Below are positions 16,963-24,641 of a stretch of 39,925 nucleotides of DNA, in pieces. Positions within the stretch are counted from its first letter, which is position 1; each line of letters begins with the position of its first letter. Source of the DNA: Paenalicyclobacillus cellulosilyticus (GTDB lineage: Bacteria > Bacillota > Bacilli > Alicyclobacillales > Alicyclobacillaceae); contig NZ_BMOY01000024.1 in NCBI RefSeq assembly GCF_014647315.1, positions 1-39,925 on the forward strand, read 5' to 3'. The notes beneath the pieces were generated by a model. It did not search any database, had not been told where the DNA came from, and worked only from the letters and a program-made list of their open reading frames with translations. Both the position numbers and the translations under genes were made by a program.

Positions 16963-17748
16963 TCAGGAGGAGGCTCGTGCCGCCCGCTCCAGGCATGACC
17001 AAACCGCCGGCAGCGCCGCCACCGCCGCCTCATACCCAGCCGCCACGGCAGCCTCCGCTTTGTGGAAATGCGACGGCCCGATGCGTTCCAACGCGGGCGT
17101 GATGGTGACGTCGGCCGCTTGCGCCTGCCCCCGCCACGACCGGCTCGCCATCATGTCGAGCGACTGCATGATCACGTCGAGCATCGTCTCCGGCGGTGCG
17201 GTGCGCTGATTGCCGACATCCACCGCCACCACCACGTCGACCCCCAGTTGGCGCACCGCTTCGACCGGCACCGGATCGACGACGCCGCCGTCCACGTACA
17301 CCCCGTCCTCGCGCACGAACGGAACGAACACACCCGGGACGGAGATGCTCGCCCGCACCGCATCCGCAATCTTTCCTGCGCGGAACACCACGCGCCGGCG
17401 GGTGAGCAATTCCGCAGCGACGATGGCCAGCGGGAGATCCGCTTCGTCCACGCGCAATCCCCGCGTCAAAAGCGCCACCATCTGATACACGCGATCTCCT
17501 TGGATCAACCCCAGGCGCGGGACGGTCAGGTCCATCCAGTACCGCGGCCTGAGCGAACACGCCAGCTGTTCCATGTACTTCGGCTTCATGCCGGTCGCGT
17601 AAAACGCCGCCACCATGCTGCCCATGCTGGAACCGCTGACCGCGTGCACCGGCACGCCGTGCTCTTCGAACGCCTTGAGCACCCCGATGTGGGCGAATCC
17701 ACGTGCCCCGCCAGATCCGAGGGCAAGGCCCACTTTGATCTGAGCCAT
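16963..17748 (-). CDS. ylbK: Patatin-like phospholipase (YlbK/RssA family)
   Basis: Predicted serine hydrolase with a Ser-Asp dyad acting on lipid acyl esters; the physiological substrate is unknown. The 261-residue product has the oxyanion segment GSGGARGFAHIGVLKAF (11-27), the nucleophile elbow GSSMG with S41, and the partner aspartate in DGGVVDPVP (D153). No signal peptide or membrane helix is visible. ATG at 17748 is preferred because GAGG lies eight bases upstream; a GTG three codons earlier is possible. It lies between coaD and the DUF177 gene, matching the ylbI ... ylbK ... ylbN-rpmF order of B. subtilis, but ylbJ, ylbL and ylbM are missing. Confidence 0.9.
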   Translation of the reverse strand: MAQIKVGLALGSGGARGFAHIGVLKAFEEHGVPVHAVSGSSMGSMVAAFYATGMKPKYMEQLACSLRPRYWMDLTVPRLGLIQGDRVYQMVALLTRGLRVDEADLPLAIVAAELLTRRRVVFRAGKIADAVRASISVPGVFVPFVREDGVYVDGGVVDPVPVEAVRQLGVDVVVAVDVGNQRTAPPETMLDVIMQSLDMMASRSWRGQAQAADVTITPALERIGPSHFHKAEAAVAAGYEAAVAALPAVWSCLERAARASS

Positions 17749-17823
17749 ATGCGTCACCTCGGTCCTGAATGTTCCCCACGCGGGCGCGGGTTACGCAGAC
17801 CCAACCGACGTGTGTTCACCCCA

Positions 17824-18327
17824 TCAGACGACGCCTTCGCGCCGGGCGCGCTTTTGCGCCAAGGCGCGCGCGACCGGCGGCGGGACCAAACCGGAGACAT
17901 CCCCGCCGAACAGGGCGACCTCCTTCACCAGTGTCGAGCTGACAAACGCGTATGCGGGATCGGTCGGCACAAGGATGGTCACCGCATCTTCATACAGGCG
18001 GCGGTTCATCTGCGCCATCCGGAGCTCGCTCTCCAAATCGCCCGCCGCCCGCACGCCGCGGATCACGGCGCACGCCCGGTGCCGCGCGGCCAATTCCACC
18101 AAGAGGCCGTCGAACGATTCGACGGAGACATTGGGAAGCTCCTTTGTGCTTTCCGCCAGGAGCGCCAGGCGTTCTTCCCTCGTAAACAGCGGCGTCTTGG
18201 CCGGGTTTTGCAGCACCGCGACCACCACTCGATCGAACAGGCGGCAGGCGCGGCGGAGCACGTCGAGGTGCCCGTTGGTCACCGGATCAAAGCTGCCCGG
18301 GTAGATCCCGACCCGCGGCTCCGTCAT
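17824..18327 (-). CDS. coaD: Phosphopantetheine adenylyltransferase (CoaD)
   Basis: Fourth step of coenzyme A synthesis: 4'-phosphopantetheine plus ATP gives dephospho-CoA. The 167-residue product has the nucleotidyltransferase signature GIYPGSFDPVTNGHLD (7-22), then VIRGVRAAGDLESEL and the C-terminal FVSSTLVKEVALFGGDVSG. Length is normal (about 160). The ATG at 18327 follows GGAGGG and lies inside the end of rsmD, a 41-base overlap, so the two are surely cotranscribed. CoA supply suits a neighbourhood rich in acyl-CoA and ACP enzymes, although the rsmD-coaD pair is widespread. Confidence 0.96.
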   Translation of the reverse strand: MTEPRVGIYPGSFDPVTNGHLDVLRRACRLFDRVVVAVLQNPAKTPLFTREERLALLAESTKELPNVSVESFDGLLVELAARHRACAVIRGVRAAGDLESELRMAQMNRRLYEDAVTILVPTDPAYAFVSSTLVKEVALFGGDVSGLVPPPVARALAQKRARREGVV

Positions 18328-18907
18328 CTCCGCGTCCCTCCTCGCTGTCACCCGTGCCGGCGACAGGCCGGTAAATGCTCACCGCGATGTCTCCGTAGGC
18401 GCGGTGCTTGACCCGCGACAAACCGCGCACGGCATCGGGCAACACGCGTGCCCGCGGGTGCTCGCACACCACGCCGTGGCGAATCGTGACGGGGCTCATC
18501 GCCAGTACGGCCAACACCCGTTCCCAGGCGTCCAACCGGTACGGCGGATCGACAAACACCCAGCCGACCTCGGCGCAGGACGACGCAATCTTTCGCCAAG
18601 CCAACTGCCAGTCCATCCGCCACACCTGCGCACGGCCCTCTGCGCGACAGCGGCGGACGTTCTCGCGGATGGCCGCGAGGCTGCGCGGGTCGGTATCGAC
18701 GAGGATGGCCGCTTCGGCACCGCGGCTGAGGGCTTCCAGTCCCAACGCGCCCGATCCGGCAAACAGATCGACCGCCAAGCCGCCGCTCCAGTCCCAACCC
18801 ATCAAGTTGAACATCGCTTCCTTGACCCGGTCGGTCGTGGGCCGCGCCACCTCTTTGGCCGGCGCCGTGAGGCGGCAACCGCGCCAAGCGCCTGCGATGA
18901 TGCGCAC
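18287..18907 (-). CDS. rsmD: 16S rRNA (guanine966-N2)-methyltransferase RsmD
   Basis: Methylates G966 of 16S rRNA using S-adenosylmethionine. The 206-residue product begins VRIIAGAWRGCRL, the family N-terminus, and has RPTTDRVKEAMFN, the SAM-binding DLFAGSGALGLEALSRGA (48-64) and the catalytic DPPY (120-123). It is about 20 residues longer than usual because its 3' end runs 41 bases into coaD. The GTG at 18907 sits after AGGTGG; the ORF is open to 18976, but that extension is not conserved. It is the first gene of the rsmD-coaD-ylbK-DUF177-rpmF run; its own promoter was not identified with confidence. Confidence 0.93.
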   Translation of the reverse strand: MRIIAGAWRGCRLTAPAKEVARPTTDRVKEAMFNLMGWDWSGGLAVDLFAGSGALGLEALSRGAEAAILVDTDPRSLAAIRENVRRCRAEGRAQVWRMDWQLAWRKIASSCAEVGWVFVDPPYRLDAWERVLAVLAMSPVTIRHGVVCEHPRARVLPDAVRGLSRVKHRAYGDIAVSIYRPVAGTGDSEEGRGDDGAAGRDLPGQL

Positions 18908-19149
18908 CTCGCCCACCTCGCAGCAACATGTCACGACTACTGTATCATAGCGCGCCCGCACGGGCAAAAATGCCATGCACGCCGTATCAGAGGTATATCC
19001 GGGCGCTATTTGGGCATGATGGGAATAGCAACGGCGTGAGCTGTTGTAGGCAACCGCGGGTGAGGGCGGGGTATCCCCTCAGCTCTTCCTCCGGTTTCTC
19101 CTCTCCCAGAAACGCAAGTCGTCGGCTGGCAACAGCCGGGCGGCGGCAG

Positions 19150-19233
19150 GACCCACGCGTACCCGGGCGTGGGTCTCTGCTTTTGTACGCCCCGTTTTGG
19201 CTTGGGTCTGCGGGCGCTCGCGGTACCCACGCG
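19150..19233 (+). promoter_or_regulatory. Possible attenuator with two mutually exclusive pairings
   Basis: GACCCACGC (19150-19158) pairs perfectly with GCGTGGGTC (19167-19175) and is followed by TCTGCTTTTG, a terminator-like hairpin on the plus strand. The same GCGTGGGT can instead pair with a second copy of ACCCACGCG at 19225-19233, which would break the first hairpin. It could act only on transcripts started upstream of 19150. Function is inferred from pairing alone. Confidence 0.35.
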
Positions 19234-19258
19234 GCCAGGCCCCGGGCACGGTTGTCCA

Positions 19259-19267
19259 TGCTACAAT
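19259..19267 (+). promoter_or_regulatory. Possible extended -10 promoter of the amidase gene
   Basis: TGCTACAAT matches the extended -10 form (TGn plus TACAAT), 55 bases before the amidase ATG. No good -35 lies 16-18 bases upstream. It would produce a short leader containing the palindrome at 19284-19301. Confidence 0.4.
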
Positions 19268-19283
19268 GGCCGTGGGAGAGTCC

Positions 19284-19301
19284 GCGCGGCCGCGGCCGCG
19301 C
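19284..19301. repeat. Perfect 18-bp palindrome upstream of the amidase gene
   Basis: GCGCGGCCGCGGCCGCGC reads identically on both strands. It sits between the possible -10 (19262-19267) and the GGGAGAG ribosome site (19306-19312). As DNA it could be a repressor operator; as RNA it would fold into a 7-bp hairpin with a CGCG loop next to the ribosome site. A copy of GGGAGAG flanks each side (19274-19280 and 19306-19312). Confidence 0.5.
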
Positions 19302-19321
19302 CTACGGGAGAGAAGCAGCGC

Positions 19322-20731
19322 ATGGAACCTTGGGCATGGTCGTTGGTCGAGACACTGCGGCGTTTGGCAGCACGCGACATCTCGGCCGTCGAGTTGACCT
19401 CGCTGTATCTGGAACGGGCGCAGCGCCTGAATCCCTGCCTTTGCGCTTACATCACCATCTCCGACCGCGCGCTGGCCGATGCGGCGGAAGCCGACAGGCG
19501 CCGGTCCCAAGGAGGCTTCGTCCCGCCGCTCGCCGGGGTGCCCATCGCCATCAAAGACTTGTTCGACACCCCTTACCTCGACACCACCTACGGCGGCATC
19601 CACGTCCGGCACCGTCCGCCGCGCGAAGCCCGGGCGGTGCGGAGGCTGCGTCGCGCCGGCGCGGTCATCCTCGGCAAGACCAACCTGCACGAATACGCTT
19701 ATGGCACGACGAACGACAATCCCCACTTCGGTGCTTGCCGCAACCCGTGGCAAAAAGACCGTCTGTCCGGCGGGTCGAGCGGTGGCAGCGCCGCCGCGGT
19801 GGCAGCCGGTTTGTGCGCAGGTGCGCTTGGTACCGACACGGGCGGGAGCATCCGCATCCCCGCCGCCCTGTGCGGGTGTGTGGGCTTCAAGCCAAGCTAC
19901 GGCCGCATCAGCACCCATGGCGTCTTCCCCTTGGCACCCTCGCTCGATCACGTCGGTCCCTTGGCCCGATCGGTGGCCGACGCCGCTTACTTGTTCGCGG
20001 TCCTGGCGGGATGGGACCCGAACGAACTTCACCGCTTGCTGCTGGCGCATCCGACGGACCTTTGCCTGCCGCGGCGCAAGCTGGTGGCTGGTCTGCCGGG
20101 CGGGAGCTTGTTCGCCGGCGGTCAGGCAGGCGTGCGCCATGCGTTCGCGCGCGCCTTGGCACAACTGGAAGCCGCGGGATGGTCGTTCAGGCCGGTCGAC
20201 ATCCCGCACGCCTCGGACATCCCGGTTGCTCAGAACATCATCCTCGCCAGCGAGGCGCGGCACGTCCATCGCGAACTGCTTGCCACCGCCCCGGAGCGGT
20301 ACGGGAAAGACGTCCGGGAACGCCTGGAAGCTGCCCAGCAATTCACCGGCGCGGATTACGTGTGGGCGAAAGAGGTGCAGGCGGCCACCATCCGGGCGTT
20401 GGCCGCGGTGTGGGCGCAGGTCGATGTGCTGATCCTGCCAACGGTCCCGGTGGCCGCGCCCGCGCGCGGACAGACGCAAACGGAACTGAACGGGGAAACG
20501 GTGTGGGTGCGGTCCGCCCTCACCCGGTGGACAAACCCGTGGAACCTGACGGGATTGCCGGCCGTCTCGCTGCCGGCCGGTTGGACGGAAGAAGGATTGC
20601 CGTTCGGCTTGCAGGTGGTGGCTGGGCCAAGACAGGACCGTTTGGTGTTGCAAGCGGCCGCTTACGCCGAGTCGGTGTTCGGCCGCATGCCTGTCGAGCC
20701 GGTCACGCCCGATCCGCAAGCAAAACCATGA
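19322..20731 (+). CDS. Amidase-signature family hydrolase
   Basis: Predicted amide hydrolase; substrate unknown. The 469-residue product carries the Ser-cisSer-Lys triad: K78 in GVPIAIKDLFDTP, S152 in LSGGSSGGSAAAV and S176 in GTDTGGSIRIPA, with the 24-residue spacing between serines seen in fatty acid amide hydrolase. The C-terminus has NLTGLPAVSLPAG and GLPFGLQVVAG. It has a GatA-like fold, but no gatC or gatB is nearby, so it is more likely a stand-alone amidase than part of the tRNA amidotransferase. No signal peptide is seen. The ATG follows GGGAGAG by nine bases. It is one of only two plus-strand genes here, set between rsmD (divergent) and a glycosyltransferase gene (convergent), which suggests an independent insertion into an otherwise co-oriented region. 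Confidence 0.9.
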   Translation: MEPWAWSLVETLRRLAARDISAVELTSLYLERAQRLNPCLCAYITISDRALADAAEADRRRSQGGFVPPLAGVPIAIKDLFDTPYLDTTYGGIHVRHRPPREARAVRRLRRAGAVILGKTNLHEYAYGTTNDNPHFGACRNPWQKDRLSGGSSGGSAAAVAAGLCAGALGTDTGGSIRIPAALCGCVGFKPSYGRISTHGVFPLAPSLDHVGPLARSVADAAYLFAVLAGWDPNELHRLLLAHPTDLCLPRRKLVAGLPGGSLFAGGQAGVRHAFARALAQLEAAGWSFRPVDIPHASDIPVAQNIILASEARHVHRELLATAPERYGKDVRERLEAAQQFTGADYVWAKEVQAATIRALAAVWAQVDVLILPTVPVAAPARGQTQTELNGETVWVRSALTRWTNPWNLTGLPAVSLPAGWTEEGLPFGLQVVAGPRQDRLVLQAAAYAESVFGRMPVEPVTPDPQAKP

Positions 20732-20732
20732 T

Positions 20733-20747
20733 GCCGCGCGACGCGGC
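20733..20747. terminator. GC hairpin between convergent genes
   Basis: GCCGCG, loop CGA, CGCGGC forms a perfect 6-bp stem two bases after the amidase stop, in the 87-base gap before the end of the convergent glycosyltransferase gene. There is no T-run on either side, so intrinsic termination is uncertain. Confidence 0.25.
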
Positions 20748-20818
20748 GGCAAGGCGTCGGAAAGGGTGCGCCTAGCCGAACCGGAGACAAAGACGCCGCA
20801 GGCGCTGCCGCGGCGGCC

Positions 20819-21979
20819 TCACAACTTCCCGCCGCGCGGCACGGCGGTCGGGACGGGCGCAGGTTGCGCCAACACCCTGCGGTAATAGCGCAGGAGTTGT
20901 TCCGTCGGTCCGCGCCAGTCGAGTTGCGCGGCCGTCTCGCGGCCGCGGCGGATCACCGCTTCCCGCCGCGCAGGGTCGTAGAACATGGCGCACAGCGCTT
21001 GCACGAGCGAATCGGGGCGATGGGGGTCGAAGATGAATCCAGCGGCCCCGTCCGCCAACACCTCGCGGGTTGGCGCGCTGTCGGCGGCGACGACCGGCAA
21101 TCCGGCCGCCATGGCCTCGAACAGCACCAACCCCAAGGTCTCGGTGGTGGAAGGGAAAATGAACCCATCGGCCGACGCGTACGCTTCAGCGAGCGTCTCC
21201 CCGTGCAGGTAGCCGAGGAACGTCGTGCGCGTCCCGGCAAAACACGCCTCCAACGACTTGCGGTGCGGCCCGTCGCCGACCACGGCGAAGTGGACGTCCG
21301 GCAAGCGCGCGAGGGCAGGCCGGATGCGCTCAATGCCTTTTTCCGCCGCCAACCGCCCGACGTACAACAAGACCCGGGTGTTTGCATCCGCCTGTCCACC
21401 GCACAGAAGGCGCCGCATCTCCTCGCTCCGCCTGGCGCGGGAAAACAGGTCCACATCGACGCCGCGGTCCCACAGCTCCAAGCGCTCAAACCCGTGTGCC
21501 GCAAGCTCATGCAGCGTCGCGCGCGACGTGCACAGGTTGAGGCTCGCTTGGTTGTGGAGGGTGCGAAAGTACCACCACAACGCCGGTTCCAGCCAATTGA
21601 GCCGGTAGTGGCGGGCGTAGTGCGGCACGTTGGTGTGATACGAGGCGACGAGCGGCACCCGCAGGCGCTTCGCATAGTAAATCCCGGCCAAACCGAGGAA
21701 AGCCGGGTTCACCACGTGCACAAGATCCGGTTGAAACGCGCGCAGATGACGCCCGAGACCGGGTCTCGGCAGCGCGAAGTTTTTTTCCGGATAGAGAAAA
21801 AAACGAAAGGGCGGGACACCGATGACGCGCGCCGCCCCGTACTGCGCCGGGCCGCCCGCCGGCGCGAACAGCAACACCTCGTGGCCGGCGTCCCCCAAGT
21901 GGCGCAGCGTCGCCAACAGCCGCGTCACGATGCCGTCCGTGCTCGGCAGGAACGTCTCGGTGAACATCGCGATGCGCAT
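20819..21979 (-). CDS. sqdX: GT4 glycosyltransferase, probable sulfoquinovosyltransferase SqdX
   Basis: Predicted to transfer sulfoquinovose from UDP-sulfoquinovose to diacylglycerol, making the sulfolipid SQDG at the cytoplasmic face of the membrane. The 386-residue product has a two-Rossmann GT-B layout: an N-terminal acceptor domain (MRIAMFTETFLPSTDGIVTR, then PDLVHVVNPAF and SYHTNVPHYARHY) and a C-terminal donor domain (LLYVGRLAAEKGIERI, VVGDGPHRKSLE). It carries the retaining E-x7-E motif (E280, E288 in TTETLGLVLFEAMAAG). The family call is firm. The SqdX role rests on the gene lying nine bases after sqdB in the same operon; a different glycolipid acceptor is possible. The ATG has GGAGG upstream within the sqdB stop region. 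Confidence 0.8.
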   Translation of the reverse strand: MRIAMFTETFLPSTDGIVTRLLATLRHLGDAGHEVLLFAPAGGPAQYGAARVIGVPPFRFFLYPEKNFALPRPGLGRHLRAFQPDLVHVVNPAFLGLAGIYYAKRLRVPLVASYHTNVPHYARHYRLNWLEPALWWYFRTLHNQASLNLCTSRATLHELAAHGFERLELWDRGVDVDLFSRARRSEEMRRLLCGGQADANTRVLLYVGRLAAEKGIERIRPALARLPDVHFAVVGDGPHRKSLEACFAGTRTTFLGYLHGETLAEAYASADGFIFPSTTETLGLVLFEAMAAGLPVVAADSAPTREVLADGAAGFIFDPHRPDSLVQALCAMFYDPARREAVIRRGRETAAQLDWRGPTEQLLRYYRRVLAQPAPVPTAVPRGGKL

Positions 21980-21988
21980 ACCCCGGCG

Positions 21989-23251
<1,263 letters not shown>

Positions 23252-24094
23252 TCACACGGGCAGGCATGACCGAAGCGTGGCGATGAGCTGCCCCATGCGG
23301 ACCGCCTCACCCGGTGCCACCACGAACGATTCGAGCATGCCGGCCTCAAAGACAAGGATGACGGTGGAACCGAACTCAAACCGCCCCAACTCCATGCCGC
23401 GCCGCAGCAACCGGCCATCGCCGCGGCCCTCCATCATCGGCAGGCCCCTTCGCCACGCCCGCTCGAGGTTGGGTGCGTAGTCGGTGCGGATGCTGCCCAC
23501 GATGGTGGCACCGACCTTGACGACCGCCATCCGGCCGGCCACGGTGCGCACGAACGTCACCATCCGCTCGTTCTTGGTGAACAAGCCCTGGACATGATGC
23601 ATGCCCCATGCGTTGACGGGAAACAAACGGCCCGGGATGTAGCGCCAACCGACCATCACGCCGTCGAGCGGCACATGGATACGGTGGTAATCGCGCGGGC
23701 TGAGGTACAGCGTGATGTAGTGGCCGTCTGCGAACAGGGCGGCGTCTTCGCGGGAGCCGAGCAGGCGGGCGAGCGAATAGTGCACCCCCTTGACCTGGAG
23801 CAGGCGCTCACCCTCGATGCGGCCCAGCGCCCGCACCGTGCCATCGACCGGCGAAATCACGCCCTCCGGGTGAATGGGCCGCACGCCCTGCCGCAGGCGG
23901 CGGATGAACAGATCGAGGAGCGAGGTGAACTCGGACAACGGCCGGTCCAACTCTTCGAGATCGATCCCGAAATGACGTACGAACCAGGGGATGGCCACCC
24001 GGCTCAGCCGGCTGCGCGCAAAGGCGCCCACCACGCGCGTGATCAGGCGCTCCGGCAAAAGGCAGAAGGCAAACCGGTGCCAAGACGGTTTCAT
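23252..24094 (-). CDS. psd: Phosphatidylserine decarboxylase
   Basis: Membrane enzyme that decarboxylates phosphatidylserine to phosphatidylethanolamine. It is made as a proenzyme that self-cleaves to form a pyruvoyl group. The 280-residue product has the catalytic aspartate in ISPVDGTV (D84), histidine in SPRDYHRIHVP (H140), and the cleavage site at FGST (cut before S243; FGST instead of the commoner LGST). PGRLFPVN, NERMVTFV and VGATIVGSI also match the family. No phosphatidylserine synthase (pssA) is adjacent. The ATG follows a GGGGGGAG ribosome site. The gene is upstream of sqdB, so phospholipid and sulfolipid head-group genes sit together. Confidence 0.94.
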   Translation of the reverse strand: MKPSWHRFAFCLLPERLITRVVGAFARSRLSRVAIPWFVRHFGIDLEELDRPLSEFTSLLDLFIRRLRQGVRPIHPEGVISPVDGTVRALGRIEGERLLQVKGVHYSLARLLGSREDAALFADGHYITLYLSPRDYHRIHVPLDGVMVGWRYIPGRLFPVNAWGMHHVQGLFTKNERMVTFVRTVAGRMAVVKVGATIVGSIRTDYAPNLERAWRRGLPMMEGRGDGRLLRRGMELGRFEFGSTVILVFEAGMLESFVVAPGEAVRMGQLIATLRSCLPV

Positions 24095-24144
24095 AACTCC
24101 CCCCGGAATGCAACATACCGTCGGCGTACCATGAACGCGCTTTT

Positions 24145-24173
24145 ACTATAGGGCAAGTGCCGGCGAAAGTCTA
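24145..24173 (-). promoter_or_regulatory. Possible sigma-A promoter of psd
   Basis: On the minus strand TAGACT (24173-24168), 17 bases, then TATAGT (24150-24145), about 50 bases before the psd ATG and just after the SASP terminator. The -10 is good; the -35 matches 4 of 6. Confidence 0.45.
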
Positions 24174-24205
24174 TCAAGTAAAGGAGGCCCGCATGGAGGG
24201 CCTCC
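24174..24205 (-). terminator. Terminator downstream of the SASP gene
   Basis: On the minus strand GGAGGCCC, a 7-base loop and GGGCCTCC form a perfect 8-bp stem followed by TTTACTTG. It lies about 115 bases after the SASP stop, which leaves a fairly long 3' untranslated stretch with no gene. Confidence 0.65.
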
Positions 24206-24319
24206 TGTATCTCCCGGGCACGGCGCGCGGCCTATGGTCGGCCTGCCGGCCGCTTTTTCCTGGCGGCCGCGTATCCTTGCCCGCTTCAACATCCTGCCGT
24301 GAGCGGAACCACGGATCGT

Positions 24320-24541
24320 TCAGAAGCCTTGGCGGCCCGCCAACTGCTGCTCGGCGAGCGCCACCAGCTTGCGGGTCATGTTGCCGCCGATTGCCCCGGT
24401 GTCCCGCGTGGTCATCGTGCCCCAGTACCCGTCTTGCGGAGGTGTGATCCCCAGTTCCGACGCAACCTCGTACTTAAATTGCTCCAGTGCTTTCGACGCC
24501 TGCGGCACAACCGGCGTGTTGCGTTTCTGACCCAGTGCCAT
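24320..24541 (-). CDS. Alpha/beta-type small acid-soluble spore protein
   Basis: DNA-saturating spore-core protein that protects DNA from UV, heat and chemicals and is degraded by the GPR protease at germination. The 73-residue product has the family core FKYEVASELGITPP with the GPR cleavage site (after E25), GYWGTMTTRDTGAIGGN and the C-terminal MTRKLVALAEQQLAG. A strong AAAGGAGGTG ribosome site precedes the ATG. Its own sigma-G-like promoter and terminator make it a single-gene forespore unit between recG and psd. It shows that the host forms endospores. Confidence 0.95.
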   Translation of the reverse strand: MALGQKRNTPVVPQASKALEQFKYEVASELGITPPQDGYWGTMTTRDTGAIGGNMTRKLVALAEQQLAGRQGF

Positions 24542-24572
24542 GGTGCGTCACCTCCTTTGAGGTTGGTACGCG

Positions 24573-24601
24573 TAGTATGTCACGCGGCCGACCCTGTATG
24601 A
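24573..24601 (-). promoter_or_regulatory. Sigma-G-like (forespore) promoter of the SASP gene
   Basis: On the minus strand CATACTA (24579-24573) matches the sigma-F/sigma-G -10 closely. TCATA lies 17 bases upstream (24601-24597) as a partial -35. The position, about 30 bases before the SASP ATG, and the gene's forespore role support the call. Confidence 0.6.
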
Positions 24602-24641
24602 CTGCCACATTCTCCCGCGCCGGCGCACGCGGCGTCCCGCC

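Larger units (their letters stand above)
18908..19321. other. Hairpin-rich intergenic region between divergent rsmD and the amidase gene
   Basis: A 414-base stretch with no credible gene; short open frames on both strands lack family features. On the plus strand several stem-loops can be drawn: GGGG/CCCC (19068-19078), GTTTCT/AGAAAC (19094-19113), CGGCT/AGCCG (19123-19137) and a perfect 9-bp stem (19150-19175). GCTGTTG (19040-19046) can also pair with CAACAGC (19130-19136), competing with the third hairpin. This looks like a structured leader or small RNA, but no known riboswitch class was recognised: B12, TPP, glycine, T-box and c-di-AMP motifs were all incomplete. Confidence 0.4.

Noticed and set aside
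18945-18955. TATGAT as a -10 box for rsmD on the minus strand
   Set aside because: No acceptable -35 is present 16-18 bases upstream and no TG extension; too weak to annotate.
19046-19090. T-box-like fragment (AACCGCGGGTGAGGGCGGGG)
   Set aside because: Only ACCGCG matches; the AGGGTGG part of the T-box, a specifier loop and a following amino-acid gene are missing.
18980-19200. c-di-AMP (ydaO) riboswitch on the minus strand
   Set aside because: An ACAGCTCAC segment and GGAGGAA are suggestive, but the GGGGGAACCAA and TTGGGGTGAAT blocks are not found and the downstream genes (rsmD, coaD) do not fit known targets. Kept only as an unexplained structure.
19270-19315. Glycine-riboswitch-like GGGAGAG repeats
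   Set aside because: The stretch is too short, lacks the conserved aptamer core, and the second GGGAGAG serves as the amidase ribosome site.
19322-20731. Calling the amidase GatA
   Set aside because: No gatC or gatB is adjacent, and the amidase signature is shared by many unrelated hydrolases.
18928-20775. 615-codon plus-strand frame overlapping the amidase, and a 557-codon minus frame (19079-20752)
   Set aside because: Both are shadows of the amidase frame starting at 19322, which carries the complete Ser-Ser-Lys catalytic signature and a ribosome site.
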